The translations under genes and the position numbers were made by a program. From Humitalea rosea (GTDB lineage Bacteria > Pseudomonadota > Alphaproteobacteria > Acetobacterales > Acetobacteraceae), in assembly GCF_003253705.1 (NCBI RefSeq), contig NZ_QKYU01000003.1, positions 178,342 through 242,341 on the forward strand: DNA of 64,000 bases, in the 5' to 3' direction. Positions within the stretch are counted from its first letter, which is position 1; the number at the start of each line of letters is the position of its first letter. The notes below the pieces were generated by a model. That model did not search any database. It had not been told where the DNA came from and was given only the letters and a program-made list of their open reading frames with translations. Below are positions 35,660-49,059 of the stretch, one piece after another.

Positions 35660-36043
35660 GTGATCACCCTTCGCAGCCTGACCGCCGCCGTTGCCGTGGC
35701 CCTCGCTGCTCCCCTTGCCTCCGCCCAGGCCGGGGCAGGTTTCGTCTCCTATCCACGCACCATCGGCAGCGGCGAGTCGTCCATGATCGAATATGGCCCC
35801 GGTCCACAGACCAACATCGGTCCACAGACCAACATCCTGGGCGGCGGCGCCGTCGTGACCAGTGGCACCGGCGAGAATGCGACGATCACCTATGTCGATC
35901 AGAGCCTGGTCCAGCAGCCCCGCCCGGGTCTGGTGCCGGTGACCATCGGCAGCGGCCAGAACTCCGAGACGGTCTGGGTGCCGGCCGATACCCTTCCGGG
36001 CATCGTGGCGCTGCTGCGCACGGCCATCGTCGTCCCCGGCTGA
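35660..36043 (+). CDS. Small secreted protein, copy 2 of a tandem paralogous pair
   Basis: A 127-residue paralogue of the preceding gene. The signal peptide (ITLRSLTAAVAVALAAPLASAQA) and the mature blocks SYPRTIGSGESSMIEYGPG, GGGAVVTSGTGENATITYVDQ and QPRPGLVPVTIGSGQNSETVW are nearly collinear with copy 1. It differs by an inserted QTNIGP repeat from an exact 18-bp duplication at 35801-35836. The start is GTG at 35660. Function is unknown. Strong conservation of the mature part with divergence elsewhere suggests both copies are maintained. Confidence 0.8.
   Translation: MITLRSLTAAVAVALAAPLASAQAGAGFVSYPRTIGSGESSMIEYGPGPQTNIGPQTNILGGGAVVTSGTGENATITYVDQSLVQQPRPGLVPVTIGSGQNSETVWVPADTLPGIVALLRTAIVVPG
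35801..35836 (+). repeat. Exact 18-bp duplication in copy 2
   Basis: GGTCCACAGACCAACATC occurs at 35801-35818 and again at 35819-35836, adding six residues in frame relative to the upstream paralogue. Confidence 0.95.
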
Positions 36044-36070
36044 GCGCGGCTGCTTCGGCATCCGTGGAAT

Positions 36071-36100
36071 GCGCCCGTCCGGGGAAACCCGGGCGGGCGC
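36071..36100 (+). terminator. Hairpin with GAAA loop after paralogue 2
   Basis: A 13-bp GC-rich stem (36071-36083 with 36088-36100, one G-T pair) closed by a GAAA tetraloop, followed by TTCAGTTTGG. It is a probable transcription terminator or stabilising 3' structure. Confidence 0.6.
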
Positions 36101-36170
36101 TTCAGTTTGGCGTGACCGCGGCCCGCCCCCCCCCTATGGCGGGACCCGATCACGGGCTAGCCTTCGTTGC

Positions 36171-36797
36171 ATGGCCAGCAATGACGCAGAATTCCAGGGC
36201 TCCGCCCGCGAGAGCAACCGCGATTACGCCCGGGGCTGGTTCCCGGCCAAAGGCCGCTTCATCGGCGGCATCACCTACCCCGAGGAAGCCAAGCTGCCGA
36301 AAGGCAAGCTGCTGGTCCGCCTCGGCCATACGCATGACCTGGACGGAAACCCGCTTCCCGACTGGATCAACCTGACCTCGCCCTGGTGGATGGAGGCATC
36401 GACCTTCTCCGACATCATCGGCCGCGGCGAGGAGGCCAAGACGCCGATGGACCAGATGTTCCGCATGAAGCTGGCGCTGACGCCCGGCTTCGGGGTCAGC
36501 AACATGCTGTTCTGGGTGGTGGCCAAGCAGTCGCTGCGCTCCTGGGCCGGCCGCGCCCGGCCAGTGATGGAGGACCCGGACCCGGCGGTGCGCGAGGCCA
36601 AGGGGCTGCCGCTTGCCTGGCTCGGCGGGTGGGAGGTGGTGCAGCACTACGTCCCCGGCCTGCGCGATTTCGACCTGCACGCGCCGACCCCCTGCGCCCT
36701 CGCCAGCCTGGCGGTGCTGCCGAAGGTGCCGCTCTCCTCCTATGCGACAATGAAGGCGGGCGGCTTCGGCTTCATCCGGTTTCCCTATCCCGCCTGA
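36171..36797 (+). CDS. Hypothetical protein
   Basis: A 208-residue protein with no signal peptide and no domain that I recognise. It is rich in Trp and Pro, with the segments YARGWFPAKGRFIGGITYPEE, LTSPWWMEASTFSDIIGRG, and a possible hydrophobic stretch FGVSNMLFWVVAKQSL near residues 110-125. The start is ATG at 36171; an earlier in-frame ATG at 36069 would run through the hairpin region. It is convergent with uvrA, and both stop codons lie in copies of the same 13-bp repeat. Confidence 0.7.
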   Translation: MASNDAEFQGSARESNRDYARGWFPAKGRFIGGITYPEEAKLPKGKLLVRLGHTHDLDGNPLPDWINLTSPWWMEASTFSDIIGRGEEAKTPMDQMFRMKLALTPGFGVSNMLFWVVAKQSLRSWAGRARPVMEDPDPAVREAKGLPLAWLGGWEVVQHYVPGLRDFDLHAPTPCALASLAVLPKVPLSSYATMKAGGFGFIRFPYPA

Positions 36798-36811
36798 TCA
36801 GGCCCACCTGA

Positions 36812-36819
<8 letters not shown>
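36793..36819 (+). repeat. Duplicated palindrome spanning two convergent stop codons
   Basis: CCTGATCAGGCCC occurs at 36793-36805 and 36807-36819. Each copy contains the palindrome CCTGATCAGG, and each provides one of the two convergent stop codons (TGA of the hypothetical gene, TGA of uvrA on the other strand). Confidence 0.9.
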
Positions 36820-39682
<2,863 letters not shown>

Positions 39683-39700
39683 GGGGAACGGGACTCCGAT

Positions 39701-39715
39701 GTTCACGTTGTGTTC
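39701..39715 (+). promoter_or_regulatory. LexA (SOS) box between uvrA and ssb
   Basis: GTTCACGTTGTGTTC fits exactly the alphaproteobacterial LexA site GTTC-N7-GTTC. It lies 18 bp upstream of the uvrA start and about 110 bp upstream of ssb, so it could control either or both genes. Confidence 0.8.
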
Positions 39716-39825
39716 GAGTGTGCCACCAGTCACTGGGCTGGGGGAAGGGTCTTTGGCGGGGCGCATATGGAGCTTCCGTGGCGCTTCGGCTATAAGGCGC
39801 CTCCGAAGCGCGGGAGTAGTGGCCG

Positions 39826-40323
39826 ATGGCCGGCGTCAATAAGGTGATCATCCTCGGGCGTCTGGGGAAGGACCCGGAGGTCCGCAATTTTCAGAACGGC
39901 GGCCGTGTGGTGAACCTGCGGGTGGCGACCTCCGAGCGGTACAAGGACAAGTCCGGCGAACAGCAGGAACGGACCGAGTGGCATGCGGTTTCCATCTTCA
40001 ACGAGAAGCTCGGTGAAATCGCCGAGAAGTATCTGAGGAAGGGCAGCGAGGTCTATCTGGAAGGCCAGATCGAGACCCGCAAATGGCAGGACGCGACCGG
40101 CGCCGACAAGTATTCCACCGAAATCGTCCTGCGCCAGTTCCGCGGCGAGTTGCAGCTTGTCGGCGGCCGTGGCGATGGCGGCGGCAGCCGCGCGAGCAGC
40201 GGCGGCTATGACGAGGAAGGTGGGGCGGCCCCGCCGTCCCGCGCGCCCGCCCGCGCCGCCGCACCCTCCCGCGGCGGCTGGGATGCGAAGAAAACCGACC
40301 TCGACGACGATATCCCGTTCTAA
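39826..40323 (+). CDS. ssb: Single-stranded DNA-binding protein
   Basis: Replication and repair SSB, 165 residues. The OB fold runs from [17 protein letters not shown] to about residue 110, with [37 protein letters not shown] core in order. A flexible Gly/Ala/Ser/Arg tail ends in the acidic interaction tip DLDDDIPF. The start is ATG at 39826. It is divergent from uvrA around a LexA box and upstream of gyrA, with a 26-bp gap. Confidence 0.97.
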   Translation: MAGVNKVIILGRLGKDPEVRNFQNGGRVVNLRVATSERYKDKSGEQQERTEWHAVSIFNEKLGEIAEKYLRKGSEVYLEGQIETRKWQDATGADKYSTEIVLRQFRGELQLVGGRGDGGGSRASSGGYDEEGGAAPPSRAPARAAAPSRGGWDAKKTDLDDDIPF

Positions 40324-40349
40324 GTCGCGGCCAAGACGGAACCTGACAA

Positions 40350-43068
<2,719 letters not shown>

Positions 43069-43076
<8 letters not shown>

Positions 43077-43578
43077 ACGGATCGGGCTTTATCCCGGCAC
43101 TTTCGATCCTGTCACCAACGGCCACATCGATGTCATCGGACGCGCGGCACGGCTCTGCGACCGGCTCGTCGTCGGTGTCTCGGTCAACATCGGCAAGGGG
43201 CCGCTGTTTCCGCTGGAGGAACGGGTCGAGCTGGTGCGCGCGGAAACCGTCGCCATCGCCGAACGCACCGGCTGCATCGTGGAGGTCCGGCCGTTCAAGG
43301 GGCTGCTGATCGGCTTCGCCAAGGAGCTGGGTGCTGCCATGATCGTGCGGGGGCTGCGCGCGGTGTCGGATTTCGATTATGAGTTCCAGATGGCCGGTAT
43401 GAACCACCGCCTGGATTCCACGATCGAGACGGTCTTCCTGATGGCGAGCGAGACGAACCAGTTCATCTCCTCGCGCTTCGTCAAGGAGATCGCCCAGCTT
43501 GGCGGCGACATTCACAGCTTTGTGCCGCCGTTGACGCTGGAACGCACATTGGCCCGGGTGCGGGCCACCCCCACCTGA
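43069..43578 (+). CDS. coaD: Phosphopantetheine adenylyltransferase
   Basis: Penultimate enzyme of coenzyme A biosynthesis, 169 residues. It joins ATP and 4'-phosphopantetheine. The nucleotidyltransferase T/HxGH motif is in [20 protein letters not shown] near residue 10, and [19 protein letters not shown] near residue 90 and the [15 protein letters not shown] block near 128 are family signatures. The ATG at 43069 overlaps the gyrA stop by 8 bp. gyrA-coaD-cyclophilin is a common alphaproteobacterial order. Confidence 0.97.
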
Positions 43579-43607
43579 GCACCACCGCCCACAGGGAGCC
43601 CTTACCG

Positions 43608-44183
43608 ATGAACCGTCGCACCCTGCTTGCCGCCACACCTCTTGCCCTGATGGGAACCGCCATGACCGACGAAACCGCCGAAGCCCAAGCGGCCCCCGAT
43701 CGCGAGAACACGCTGCTGCTGACCCTGAAGGATGGTGTGGTGGTGATCCGCCTGCGTCCCGACCTGGCGCCGAAGCATGTCGAGCAGATCAAGGCGCTGG
43801 CGCGCGCGCATTTCTATGACAGCACCCCGTTCCACCGCGTGATCGAGGGCTTCATGGCCCAGGGTGGCGATCCCACCGGCACCGGCACCGGCGGCTCGCA
43901 GATGCCGAACATCCCGGCCGAGTTCACCCCCCCGGCCCGCGCCCGCTTCACCCGCGGTGTCTGCGGCATGGCGCGCTCCGCCGAGCCGAACAGCGCCAAC
44001 AGCCAGTTCTTCATCATGTTCGCGCCCTACCCCTCCCTGGACGGGCAGTACACGATCTGGGGCCAGGTCGTGTCGGGCATGGAGTTCGTGGACAAGATCA
44101 AGCGCGGCGCCGGTGGCAGCGGCCAGGTGCGCGAGCCTGACCGCCTCATCACCCTGCGCGTCGCGGCCGACGTTCCGGCCTGA
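43608..44183 (+). CDS. Peptidyl-prolyl cis-trans isomerase, cyclophilin type
   Basis: Cyclophilin foldase, 191 residues. An N-terminal export-like sequence (NRRTLLAATPLALMGTAM) suggests a periplasmic location, though cleavage is uncertain. The catalytic core shows FYDSTPFHRVIEGFMAQGGD near residue 66, GVCGMARSAEPNSANSQFFI near residue 122, and LDGQYTIWGQVVSGMEFVD near residue 145. It follows coaD by 29 bp and is closed by an intrinsic terminator before tRNA-Lys. Confidence 0.95.
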   Translation: MNRRTLLAATPLALMGTAMTDETAEAQAAPDRENTLLLTLKDGVVVIRLRPDLAPKHVEQIKALARAHFYDSTPFHRVIEGFMAQGGDPTGTGTGGSQMPNIPAEFTPPARARFTRGVCGMARSAEPNSANSQFFIMFAPYPSLDGQYTIWGQVVSGMEFVDKIKRGAGGSGQVREPDRLITLRVAADVPA

Positions 44184-44206
44184 TGACACGCGGGCAGGGT
44201 TGACGG

Positions 44207-44227
44207 GCGCGCCCCAGGCGCGCTTTT
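44207..44227 (+). terminator. Intrinsic terminator before tRNA-Lys
   Basis: A perfect 7-bp stem GCGCGCC/GGCGCGC (44207-44213 and 44217-44223) around a CCA loop, followed by TTTT. It ends the gyrA-coaD-cyclophilin transcript. Confidence 0.8.
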
Positions 44228-44241
44228 CACCCTGCCCCTGG

Positions 44242-44317
44242 GTGCCCGTAGCTCAGTTGGTAGAGCACGTGACTTTTAATCATGTGGTCGTGGGTTCGAG
44301 TCCCACCGGGCACACCA
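44242..44317 (+). tRNA. tRNA-Lys (anticodon TTT)
   Basis: Full 76-nt cloverleaf. Acceptor GTGCCCG (44242-44248) pairs with CGGGCAC (44307-44313), the discriminator is A, and CCA is encoded (44315-44317). The D-loop is AGCTCAGTTGGTAGAGC, the anticodon loop CTTTTAA with TTT at 44275-44277, and the T arm GTGGG-TTCGAGT-CCCAC. Confidence 0.98.
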
Positions 44318-44371
44318 ACCCTTCCCCCTGATCTCCCGGCGCTTCACGCCGCCCGCCCCGGCCTTGCCCCA

Positions 44372-45913
44372 TCAGACGCGGGAACTCGGCCGGTAGAAGG
44401 GCTCGTGCTTCGCCGGGTCGATATAATTCGCATAGAACCGCCTCGCATGGGGCAGCAACGCCTTGGAAAGCTGGCGGCGCTCCACCTCGTCATCCGAGAG
44501 GGCATGCGCCAGGTCATCGTGCAGCGCCTTCAGCGCGCCATCGCGGTCCACCTTGGTGAAGCGTCCCTCCGAATAGACCACCTCGCCATCGCAGATCACC
44601 ATCCGCACGGAGGAGGATTTGGCGCGCTGGATCACCGCATCCAGCAGCGGCATCTCCTCATCCAGGTAGGGGTAGGTGACCCCCGCCCAGTCGATCAGCG
44701 ACAGGTCGGCGCCCTTGCCGACCTCCAGCGTGCCGAGGCCCTCGCCATAGGGCGTGGTCCTGGCCCCGCCCGTGGTCGCCATGCGCAGCACCTGGCCCAT
44801 CCCCGGCACCTCGTCGTCGCCCATGCCGGGCACGCGATGCGCGCGCAGCACCAGCCGCATCTCCTGCAACATGTCGCGGTCATCGTTGATCCCGGCCTCA
44901 TCCAGTCCGATCGCGGTATTGATGCCGACCGCCTCGAACCGGTTCAGCGCCGCGACCCCCGACCGCAGCCGGAAATTGGAGGAGCAGTTGTGGCAGACGC
45001 AGCTTCCCGTCTCCGCGAGGCGCCCGATGTCCTTCTCATTCAGCCAGACGCCATGGCCGAGCGTCAGCCGCGGCCCCAGCAGCCCGAAGCGGTCGATATA
45101 TTCCACGGCCGTGCAGCCGCCGCGGCGCATGGCGTATTCCTTCTGGTAGGCCGTCTCGACCAGATGCATGTGCAAAGGCGCATCATACTTGGCCGACAGA
45201 TCCGAGAGCGCCGTCAGCGCGCGATCCGAACACCAGTGCAGATTGGCCGGCGCCAGCTGCACCTTCACCCGCTTCTTGCCCTGGTGCTGGGCATGCAGGT
45301 CGCGGAACAGGTCGAGATGATCGTCCAGGCTGAGCTGGAAGCGGTCGAACCAGCGCTTCATCGGCTCCCGCAGCTCGGGCGGCAGGCTCGCCACGAACTC
45401 CTCATCGGCCTGGTAGACGAGCCGGTTCTGGTCGCGCACCGCGAAGCAGTAGGAGACCCGCATGCCGATGTCCTCATAGGCGCGGATCACGTCATTGGAT
45501 CGCGCCATGACCTCGGTCAGCCCCCCGGGCGCCCAGCCATGGATATGCTGCACCGTGGTGATGCCCGAGCCGATCATCTCGAAGGCGGAGTAGAGCGTGT
45601 CGAGGTAAAGGTTCAGGTTCCGCGTCACCATCCGCGTGACGAACCAGAGTTCGAGCGGCATGTCCGGCGATCCGAGCTGCACCGGGGTCAGCCCGACATG
45701 GTGATGCCCGTTGACGAAGCCCGGCAGCATGATCTCCTGCCCGGTGCCGAGCACCGGCACGGTCGGATGCTTGCGGTGCAGATCATCATAGGTGCCGACC
45801 GCGGTGATGATGCCGTCCTCCTGCAGGACGGCGCCATCGGCGATCTCCTCCCAGGCGGTGCGGGAGAGCGGCTTGGTGAACATGGAACGGCTGCGAATGA
45901 GGGTGACGGTCAT
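44372..45913 (-). CDS. ATZ/TRZ-type amidohydrolase (metal-dependent deaminase/hydrolase)
   Basis: Cytoplasmic metal-dependent hydrolase of the ATZ/TRZ/guanine-deaminase group, 513 residues. Metal ligands are visible: the HxH in PGFVNGHHHVGL near residue 70, His in LHMHLVETAYQKE near residue 255, His in LTLGHGVWLNEKD near 290, and an Asp in GLDEAGINDDRDM near 342. The substrate is unknown; the family hydrolyses C-N or C-Cl bonds of purines, pyrimidines and triazines. It is the last gene of an operon with an NMT1/TauA-like ABC importer (49 bp after the ATPase gene) behind a sigma-54 promoter. This suggests breakdown of an imported nitrogen compound. The start is ATG at 45913. Confidence 0.88.
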   Translation of the reverse strand: MTVTLIRSRSMFTKPLSRTAWEEIADGAVLQEDGIITAVGTYDDLHRKHPTVPVLGTGQEIMLPGFVNGHHHVGLTPVQLGSPDMPLELWFVTRMVTRNLNLYLDTLYSAFEMIGSGITTVQHIHGWAPGGLTEVMARSNDVIRAYEDIGMRVSYCFAVRDQNRLVYQADEEFVASLPPELREPMKRWFDRFQLSLDDHLDLFRDLHAQHQGKKRVKVQLAPANLHWCSDRALTALSDLSAKYDAPLHMHLVETAYQKEYAMRRGGCTAVEYIDRFGLLGPRLTLGHGVWLNEKDIGRLAETGSCVCHNCSSNFRLRSGVAALNRFEAVGINTAIGLDEAGINDDRDMLQEMRLVLRAHRVPGMGDDEVPGMGQVLRMATTGGARTTPYGEGLGTLEVGKGADLSLIDWAGVTYPYLDEEMPLLDAVIQRAKSSSVRMVICDGEVVYSEGRFTKVDRDGALKALHDDLAHALSDDEVERRQLSKALLPHARRFYANYIDPAKHEPFYRPSSRV

Positions 45914-45962
45914 CGTCTTCGCTCCTGGACAGGGCGGGATAGGGGGAGAGGCGGGGGGCGGC

Positions 45963-46790
45963 TCAGCCGGTGCGGGCGAGCGCTTCCTGTTCGGCAAAGG
46001 CGCGATCGACCTCGCCGCGCAATTCCTCGGTGAGGAGCCGGCGCAGGGCCTCGCATTGCGGCGAGAAGGGATCGCGCGGGCGCGGCAGGTCGATCGGCAC
46101 GATGGTCTTGATCCGCCCCGGCCGCGAGGTGAAGACCACGACCCTATCGGCCAGCGCCACCGCCTCGTCGATCGAATGCGTGACGAAGAGGACCGAAGCC
46201 CCGCTGTCGCGCCAGACGTCGAGCAGGAAATCCTGCATCTTCGCCCTTGTCTGCACATCGAGGGCCGCGAAGGGCTCGTCCATCAACAGCACCTTGGGGC
46301 GCATGGCCAGCGCGCGGGCGACGGCGACGCGTTGGCGCATGCCCCCCGACAACTCGTCGGGGCGCTTGTCCATCGCCTCCACCAGGCCGACGCGGGACAG
46401 CGCGTCGCGTGCCACGGCCCGGCGTTCCTTGAGGGGGACGCCACGGATCGAAAGGCCGAAGCTGACGTTCTGCCAGACCGCCAGCCAGGGAAACAGCGAG
46501 GTCTCCTGGAAGATCAGGCTGCGGTCGGGGGAGGGCGTGGTGACCTCGTCGTGGAAGGACCAGATCTGTCCGCTGGTCTGCGCCTCCAGCCCCGCGATCA
46601 GATAGAGCAGCGTGGATTTGCCGCAGCCCGATGGGCCGAGCAGCACCACGAACTCGCCCGGGCGGATATCCAGGTCGACGTCGCGCAAGGCCTCATGCGC
46701 ACGGGGGGTGTCGATCGCCCAGGTCTTGCCGATGCCCCTGCAGACCACGGCATCTTTGGAGGAGTAGGGCAGAAAGGGATCAGAGCCCAC
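45963..46790 (-). CDS. ABC transporter ATP-binding protein (TauB/SsuB/NrtD-like)
   Basis: ATPase of a nitrate/sulfonate/taurine-type importer, 275 residues. Walker A is GPSGCGKSTLLYLIAGLEA near residue 53, the signature is LSGGMRQRVAVARAL near 145, Walker B is VLLMDEPFAALD near 168, and the switch histidine is in VLFVTHSIDEAVALAD near 200. It overlaps the permease gene by 11 bp and precedes the amidohydrolase by 49 bp. Confidence 0.95.
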   Translation of the reverse strand: MGSDPFLPYSSKDAVVCRGIGKTWAIDTPRAHEALRDVDLDIRPGEFVVLLGPSGCGKSTLLYLIAGLEAQTSGQIWSFHDEVTTPSPDRSLIFQETSLFPWLAVWQNVSFGLSIRGVPLKERRAVARDALSRVGLVEAMDKRPDELSGGMRQRVAVARALAMRPKVLLMDEPFAALDVQTRAKMQDFLLDVWRDSGASVLFVTHSIDEAVALADRVVVFTSRPGRIKTIVPIDLPRPRDPFSPQCEALRRLLTEELRGEVDRAFAEQEALARTG

Positions 46791-47694
46791 GGAGCACCCC
46801 CGTCGCTTCCGGCACCCAGTAAAGGAGGCGCCGCTGGAGCTGCCGCAGCACCAGATCGGACAGGAAGCCGAGCAGCCCGATCAGCGCGATGGTGAAGAAG
46901 ACGAGGGATGGGTTGAAGGTGTTGCGCGCCAGCATGATGACCTGCCCGAGGCCGAAGCCGACACCCGTCGATTCCGCGATCAGCACCACCATCCAGGAGG
47001 CGAAGAGGTTGAGCCGCAGCACGATCAGCATCTGCGGCAGGATCGCGGGGATGATGACGCGGCCATAGACCTGCCGCTTGCTCGCCCCCATGGTGCGGGC
47101 GACGTTGATCAGGTTGCGGTTCACGCCATCGATCTGGCTGATGGTGGACAGCACCATGTGGAAGAACAGCGCGATCACCACCATGAAGATCGCCGGCGCA
47201 TTGCCGATGCCGAACATGAAGATCGCGACCGGCAGCCAGGCGATCGGCGAGACCGGGGAGAGCAGCGTTATCGTCGGCAGGGTCAGCTTCTCAAGCAGCG
47301 TGAAGTAGCGGATCAATACGCCGAGCGTCACCGACAGCACGGCGGCGATGCCGAGCCCGACGAAGACCCGCATCGAGGTGGCCGCGACGGTGATGCCGAC
47401 CGCCCCCAGGGGCGAGGGCCCCGCCGAGGCATCCACGCCGATCTGCCAGCGCTGCGCGGTGTTGAAGAACCGCGCCTGGTCCGGGATGTTGCCGAGGAAG
47501 ATGTGCGGTGGCGGCAGCAGCCGGGCATCGGCGACGCCGATGGCCCAGAGAAGTTCCCAGATGCCGGCGAACATGCCGACGGAGGCGATGCCCCAGCCGA
47601 TCCGCGCCAGCGCCGCGCGGGAGCGGGGCGAAAGCCGCGCCCAAGCGCCGGCGCGCGGGGCGGAAAGCCGCCCCGCAACCGAATCTCCGCTCAT
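46780..47694 (-). CDS. ABC transporter permease (TauC/SsuC-like)
   Basis: Inner-membrane permease, 304 residues with about six helices. The cytoplasmic coupling loop with the EAA-type pattern lies in NVARTMGASKRQVYGRVIIP near residue 205, after LISPxSPIAWLPVAIFMFGIGNAP-type core helices. The ATG at 47694 (MSGDSVAGRL) is chosen; the gene starts 10 bp after the binding-protein stop and overlaps the ATPase gene by 11 bp. Confidence 0.94.
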   Translation of the reverse strand: MSGDSVAGRLSAPRAGAWARLSPRSRAALARIGWGIASVGMFAGIWELLWAIGVADARLLPPPHIFLGNIPDQARFFNTAQRWQIGVDASAGPSPLGAVGITVAATSMRVFVGLGIAAVLSVTLGVLIRYFTLLEKLTLPTITLLSPVSPIAWLPVAIFMFGIGNAPAIFMVVIALFFHMVLSTISQIDGVNRNLINVARTMGASKRQVYGRVIIPAILPQMLIVLRLNLFASWMVVLIAESTGVGFGLGQVIMLARNTFNPSLVFFTIALIGLLGFLSDLVLRQLQRRLLYWVPEATGVLRGL

Positions 47695-47704
47695 CGTCGC
47701 GGCC

Positions 47705-48790
47705 TCAGGCGGATTTGAACTTGAGCTGGCTGTAGATGTCCTGGTTTTCGGCGATGACCTGCTCCAGCAGCGTCCAGTCGATCGCATCGCGGGTGGGCTT
47801 CTTGGTGATGTAGCCCATCTCCACCAGGCTATCGGTGCGGCTCAGGATGAAGTCGGTCTGGCTGCGCGCATCGACCACGGCGGGCTGCTTCTGCATCGCG
47901 ATGCGGGCATTCTCCATCGAGGTCTTGTAGTACGGGCCTACCAACTTATCGAGGGCGGCCTGTGGCTGCGCCTCGGCCATCAGCTGGGCGCGGAACATGC
48001 CCTTGATGACGTTCTTCAGCGCCTGGGGATTTTCCTGGATCAGGCTGGCGCGGCTGGCGAGCACGCAGTCGGTGTAGCCGGGGCCATAGATGTCGCGCCC
48101 ATCGGACAGGCGCACCGAACCGGGGACATCATTGATCAGCGCGGTCGCATAGGGTTCGATCGTGCAGATCCAGTCGATGGCGCCGGCCTTGAAGGCCTCC
48201 ACGGCCTCGGGCGTATTGCCCATGTAGCGCACGGTGACGTCGCGGAAGGCGACGCCGTGCTTCTTCAGATAATCGTAGGGCAGGACTTCGAGGGTATCGA
48301 GCTGGAAGGTGCCGAGCGTCTTGCCGCGCAGCTTCTCCGGCGTGTCGAGCCCAGGGCGCGCGACGATGGAGCAGCCCTCGATGCCGCCGCCTGCGACGAT
48401 CTTCACCGGCGCGCCCGCGTTGAACAGCGCCATGAAGCTCGTATAGGGCATCAGCCCCAGATCGACCTGGCCCATGCCGAGGAAGGTCACCATCTCGGCC
48501 GAGGTCGGCGTGTTCACGAATTCGATCTCGGTGCCATCCGCGCGCGCCATTTGCAGCGCATGGGCAAGGAAGAGGTTCAAATTGCAGAAGCCGGTGCCAT
48601 GCGTGGACTTCAGGCTGCCGGTCGCCGCATGGGCCGCGCCGGACAGGCCCGGACCGATCGCCATGGTCAACACGCTCGCGGCCGTGGCCTTGAGCATGCC
48701 CCGCCGCCCGGAGCCTTTGCCCCCTAAGCCCTGGGCAGATGAGATGGCGGCAAAGTCAGGAAGGGCCGAGGAACCGTAACGGTCGCACAT
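47705..48790 (-). CDS. ABC substrate-binding protein, NMT1/TauA-like, probable Tat substrate
   Basis: Periplasmic solute receptor, 361 residues. A long N-region ends in GSGRRGMLKATAASVLTMAI and an AHA-type cleavage site near residue 53, resembling a twin-arginine signal. The mature domain has NMT1/THI5-like features (GTGFCNLNLFLAHALQMARA, TSAEMVTFLGMGQVDLGLMP, GKTLGTFQLDTLEVLPYDYL). The ATG at 48790 has AGGAGA at good spacing. It is the first gene of the operon; the 269-bp leader to 49059 holds no gene but contains a full-consensus sigma-54 promoter at 48903-48918. Likely ligands are small nitrogenous compounds, which is inference. Confidence 0.92.
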   Translation of the reverse strand: MCDRYGSSALPDFAAISSAQGLGGKGSGRRGMLKATAASVLTMAIGPGLSGAAHAATGSLKSTHGTGFCNLNLFLAHALQMARADGTEIEFVNTPTSAEMVTFLGMGQVDLGLMPYTSFMALFNAGAPVKIVAGGGIEGCSIVARPGLDTPEKLRGKTLGTFQLDTLEVLPYDYLKKHGVAFRDVTVRYMGNTPEAVEAFKAGAIDWICTIEPYATALINDVPGSVRLSDGRDIYGPGYTDCVLASRASLIQENPQALKNVIKGMFRAQLMAEAQPQAALDKLVGPYYKTSMENARIAMQKQPAVVDARSQTDFILSRTDSLVEMGYITKKPTRDAIDWTLLEQVIAENQDIYSQLKFKSA

Positions 48791-48902
48791 TGCTGTATCT
48801 CCTGCGTGGGCGGAAGATGACGGTAATCCGCCCAACATCGCTTTCGACGACGGCACGCCTACCGGAGCTGCCGCTGATGCGGCGCTGCGCTACGACGAAA
48901 AC

Positions 48903-48918
48903 AGCAAAATGCGTGCCA
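48903..48918 (-). promoter_or_regulatory. Sigma-54 promoter of the ABC/amidohydrolase operon
   Basis: On the minus strand this reads TGGCACGCATTTTGCT, matching the sigma-54 consensus TGGCACG-N4-TTGCW at every defined base, with correct GG-GC spacing. The predicted transcript start is near 48892, giving a leader of about 100 nt to the binding-protein ATG at 48790. It implies an enhancer-binding activator such as NtrC or the regulator at 59082. Confidence 0.85.
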
Positions 48919-49059
48919 GACCGAAATGCTTGGTTAATGGCCACGCCGTCTTCGCCGATGGCGTCCGCGTGTGCGACAGCGGCAGGCAGGCCTTCCAATT
49001 TGCCCGGTTTCGCAGCAACGGCCAGATGTCGATCGCCGCGGCTCTCGCCCCGCCACCTC

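Noticed and set aside
39683..39766. Extended uvrA start at 39766
   Set aside because: The extra 28 residues have no homology and would overlap the LexA box; the [12 protein letters not shown] start fits the family.
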